DNA of 6,290 nt from Actinomycetota bacterium (GTDB taxonomy: Bacteria > Actinomycetota > Acidimicrobiia > Acidimicrobiales > Microtrichaceae), in contig JAFDWA010000103.1 in assembly GCA_018268735.1 (NCBI GenBank), positions 1 to 6,290 on the forward strand. Reading direction: 5' to 3'. The notes under the pieces were generated by a model, which worked only from the letters and a program-made list of their open reading frames with translations, had not been told where the DNA came from and made no database searches. This document shows, one piece after another, positions 4,955 to 6,290 of the stretch. Made by a program: the position numbers and the translations under genes. The number at the start of each line of letters is the position of its first letter. The stretch's first letter is position 1.

Positions 4955-6190
4955 TCAGGAACGAGACGACTCCGGCGCAGGTGCACCGCTCCCTGCATCG
5001 AGGCGTGCATCCAACCAGTCGAACATCCGCTGCTCCAGCAGGGACCTGGCCATCGGCTCGCAGTGTCGATCCGCTCCTTCGGCCGCGGTGAAGTGCACCA
5101 GCTCCGAGGACGCCACTTGCTGGTGCATCCGTTCGGACTGACCGGGCCAGAACTGCTCGCCCTCGGGCTCGGTGATCAGGAGCGGGATCGTGATCCGGGC
5201 GAGGTCCTCTGGTGTGAGCCGATAGGTCCGAACCGCGGTGAACAGGTCGAACGCGTCCTCGATCCCGTACGGCTTGGCCCGCCACGCGATCTCCTGCTTC
5301 TCGGCCGGGGTCTGGTCCTGTTCGCCGATCTGCATCCACTGGTCGAAGGTGCTGCGATCGCCCTTGTCGAGCATCTCCACCATCTCCTTGGGCAGGTGGC
5401 CCATCCACGAGGCGGACACGTCGTCGACTCCGGGGTCCACGACCGCAGCGGCGAACCGTGGCTCGTAGGCGATCGCCCTGGTCACCCAGTAGCCGGACTG
5501 GCTCAACCCGTAGATGCAGAGCTTCTTGTCGTCCACGTCGCCGCGGGCGACGAGGAGGTCGACGATCGGGGTGATGACCGCCTCCCAGTCGGGACGGAAC
5601 GGGATGTTGCGCTCGAAGAGCATGGACTGCTGTCCCGGCCCGTCGAACATGATGCTGTGGTAGCCGCGGGCCCGAGCCGCCAGCGCGATCCCGAGGGTCG
5701 AGAGCACCGGTGCATCGCTGCCGTTGCTGAGCACGATCGTCGGCCGCCGCCCCGGACCAGCCGCGGGGACGAACCAACCGGGCATCGTGGTGTCCTCGTA
5801 GGCGATGTCCACCTTCTCGATCGGTGGGTCGGAAAGCTCGACGTAGCGGTCGAAGCACCGTCGGTGAGCGGCGAACGTGGGCGTCAGCACCGCGCCGGGA
5901 TCGCTGGTGCCGTCGACCACCTCGAGTGCCGCCGAGTGGTATGCGGATGCTCTCAGGTATGCCTCCCGGGCGCTGACCCGGTGGCCGCCTGCGTCGGCGT
6001 CCGACGCGACCTTCTCGACCCGCTCGGCGAGCGCCCTCCACGCGGCCACCCAGCTGTCGGCGTCGCCGTCGGTGATCGACGCGGCGGTCGACGTGATCTC
6101 CCCCGCGTCGCCGCAACCGGTGCGCAGCTCGCCGAGCATCGCCTGGACCTTGAAGTTGAAGGTCTCGTCCTCGAACACGTCGAAGGCCAT
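4955..6190 (-). CDS. Alpha/beta hydrolase of the FrsA / 2,6-dihydropseudooxynicotine hydrolase-like type
   Basis: A 411-aa serine hydrolase. Residues 1-120 are helical and hydrophilic, like the N-terminal lid of this group, which hydrolyses C-C, ester or amide bonds of varied small molecules. The alpha/beta core starts near 125: DTTMPGWFVPA strand, TIVLSNGSDA (oxyanion-hole turn), YHSIMFDGPGQQSMLF (180-192, family-typical 'FDGPGQG' loop), and the nucleophile elbow YGLSQSGYW with S230. H376 in GADRHCEP is the likely catalytic histidine. The acid is less clear: the expected segment ITEPEGEQFWPGQ (339-351) has only Glu (E341, E343, E345). S232 stands where the elbow usually has Gly (GxSxG becomes GxSxS). 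There is no signal peptide, so it is probably cytoplasmic. ATG 6190 is the first start in frame and is preceded by GGTAGGG about 8 nt away. A strong terminator lies just upstream. The true substrate is unknown. Confidence 0.9.
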   Translation of the reverse strand: MAFDVFEDETFNFKVQAMLGELRTGCGDAGEITSTAASITDGDADSWVAAWRALAERVEKVASDADAGGHRVSAREAYLRASAYHSAALEVVDGTSDPGAVLTPTFAAHRRCFDRYVELSDPPIEKVDIAYEDTTMPGWFVPAAGPGRRPTIVLSNGSDAPVLSTLGIALAARARGYHSIMFDGPGQQSMLFERNIPFRPDWEAVITPIVDLLVARGDVDDKKLCIYGLSQSGYWVTRAIAYEPRFAAAVVDPGVDDVSASWMGHLPKEMVEMLDKGDRSTFDQWMQIGEQDQTPAEKQEIAWRAKPYGIEDAFDLFTAVRTYRLTPEDLARITIPLLITEPEGEQFWPGQSERMHQQVASSELVHFTAAEGADRHCEPMARSLLEQRMFDWLDARLDAGSGAPAPESSRS

Positions 6191-6195
6191 GGCGA

Positions 6196-6201
6196 ACCCT
6201 A
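6196..6201 (-). promoter_or_regulatory. Possible -10-like box TAGGGT before the hydrolase gene
   Basis: TAGGGT fits TANNNT and lies 5 nt before the hydrolase ATG, in the only free DNA (about 18 nt) between the terminator T-run and the start codon. It could drive a leaderless transcript, although the spacing is 1-2 nt short of ideal. The same bases could instead act as a GGTAGGG-type ribosome binding site on a longer transcript. The two readings cannot be separated by sequence. Confidence 0.25.
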
Positions 6202-6208
6202 CCCACCG

Positions 6209-6251
6209 AAAACAGGGCGCGGAATCGACACATCCTGTCGATTCCGCGCCC
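6209..6251 (-). terminator. Strong intrinsic terminator hairpin (minus strand)
   Basis: A perfect 16-bp inverted repeat: GGGCGCGGAATCGACA at 6215-6230 pairs with TGTCGATTCCGCGCCC at 6236-6251 across a 5-nt loop. Read on the minus strand the stem is followed by TGTTTTC (T-run 6212-6209); on the plus strand no T-run follows. It is therefore oriented to end a minus-strand transcript arriving from the right, just after the stop codon at 6259-6257. It ends only 18 nt before the hydrolase ATG. Confidence 0.85.
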
Positions 6252-6256
6252 CAGAT

Positions 6257-6290
6257 CTACCGCTGGAGCAGGGGCACGGCGAAGGCAAGG
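6257..6290 (-). CDS. Last codons of an unidentified minus-strand gene
   Basis: Entering from the right edge on the minus strand, one frame reads LAFAVPLLQR and stops at TAG (6259-6257), 5 nt before the terminator hairpin. The terminator's direction and the position of the stop argue that this is the real 3' end of a gene lying outside the window. Ten residues are too few to identify a product. Confidence 0.45.
   Translation of the reverse strand, partial: LAFAVPLLQR

Noticed and set aside
4893..6233. 446-codon minus-strand frame overlapping the hydrolase
   Set aside because: Same strand but a different frame from the hydrolase; Arg/Gly/Pro/Asp-rich low-complexity translation with no motif, and its start lies inside the terminator hairpin.

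Overview
The window is GC-rich, roughly two-thirds or more G+C by eye. It carries densely packed genes with GTG starts, Arg/Ala/Gly/Asp-rich proteins and long antisense shadow frames, all typical of a high-GC actinobacterium. An unannotated small protein that resembles the actinobacterial DUF3073 type and a putative leaderless promoter fit this. An Acidimicrobiia-like organism is my guess, but no marker gene proves it.

Layout. On the left, two genes run on the + strand: the 3' end of an unidentified gene (to 145) and, 2 bp further on, a 328-aa protein (148-1134). Its middle weakly resembles the DUF2357/McrC-associated fold, but I see no nuclease motif. Everything else reads on the - strand. 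In transcription order from the right these are: the last codons of an unknown gene (6257-6290), a strong hairpin terminator (6215-6251), an alpha/beta hydrolase with a helical N-terminal region (4955-6190), a PLP-dependent sphingosine-1-phosphate-lyase-like enzyme (3646-4896), a MobA-like molybdenum cofactor guanylyltransferase (2890-3639), a single-domain rhodanese (2541-2879), RNase D (1384-2544) and a 58-aa basic/acidic small protein (1113-1289). The 3' end of the small protein gene overlaps the 3' end of the + strand gene.

Organisation. The block from the S1P-lyase-like gene to rnd is very tight (6 bp gap, 10 bp gap, then a GTGA stop/start overlap) and is almost certainly one transcript. 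A TAACGT box sits exactly 6 nt before the ATG of the S1P-lyase-like gene, suggesting a leaderless start for that operon. The 58-aa gene appears to have its own promoter (TACACT) and a clear GGGGAG ribosome binding site. The operon's products (PLP enzyme, Moco nucleotide transfer, sulfurtransferase, 3'-5' exoribonuclease) do not form one obvious pathway; only mobA plus rhodanese suggests a common cofactor/sulfur theme.

No CRISPR array, tRNA, rRNA, insertion sequence or phage gene is visible. This is mostly ordinary chromosomal housekeeping. The points worth a second look are the hidden small gene and its antisense overlap, the terminator placed almost against the hydrolase start, the leaderless promoter, the divergent MobA, and the orphan DUF2357-like protein.
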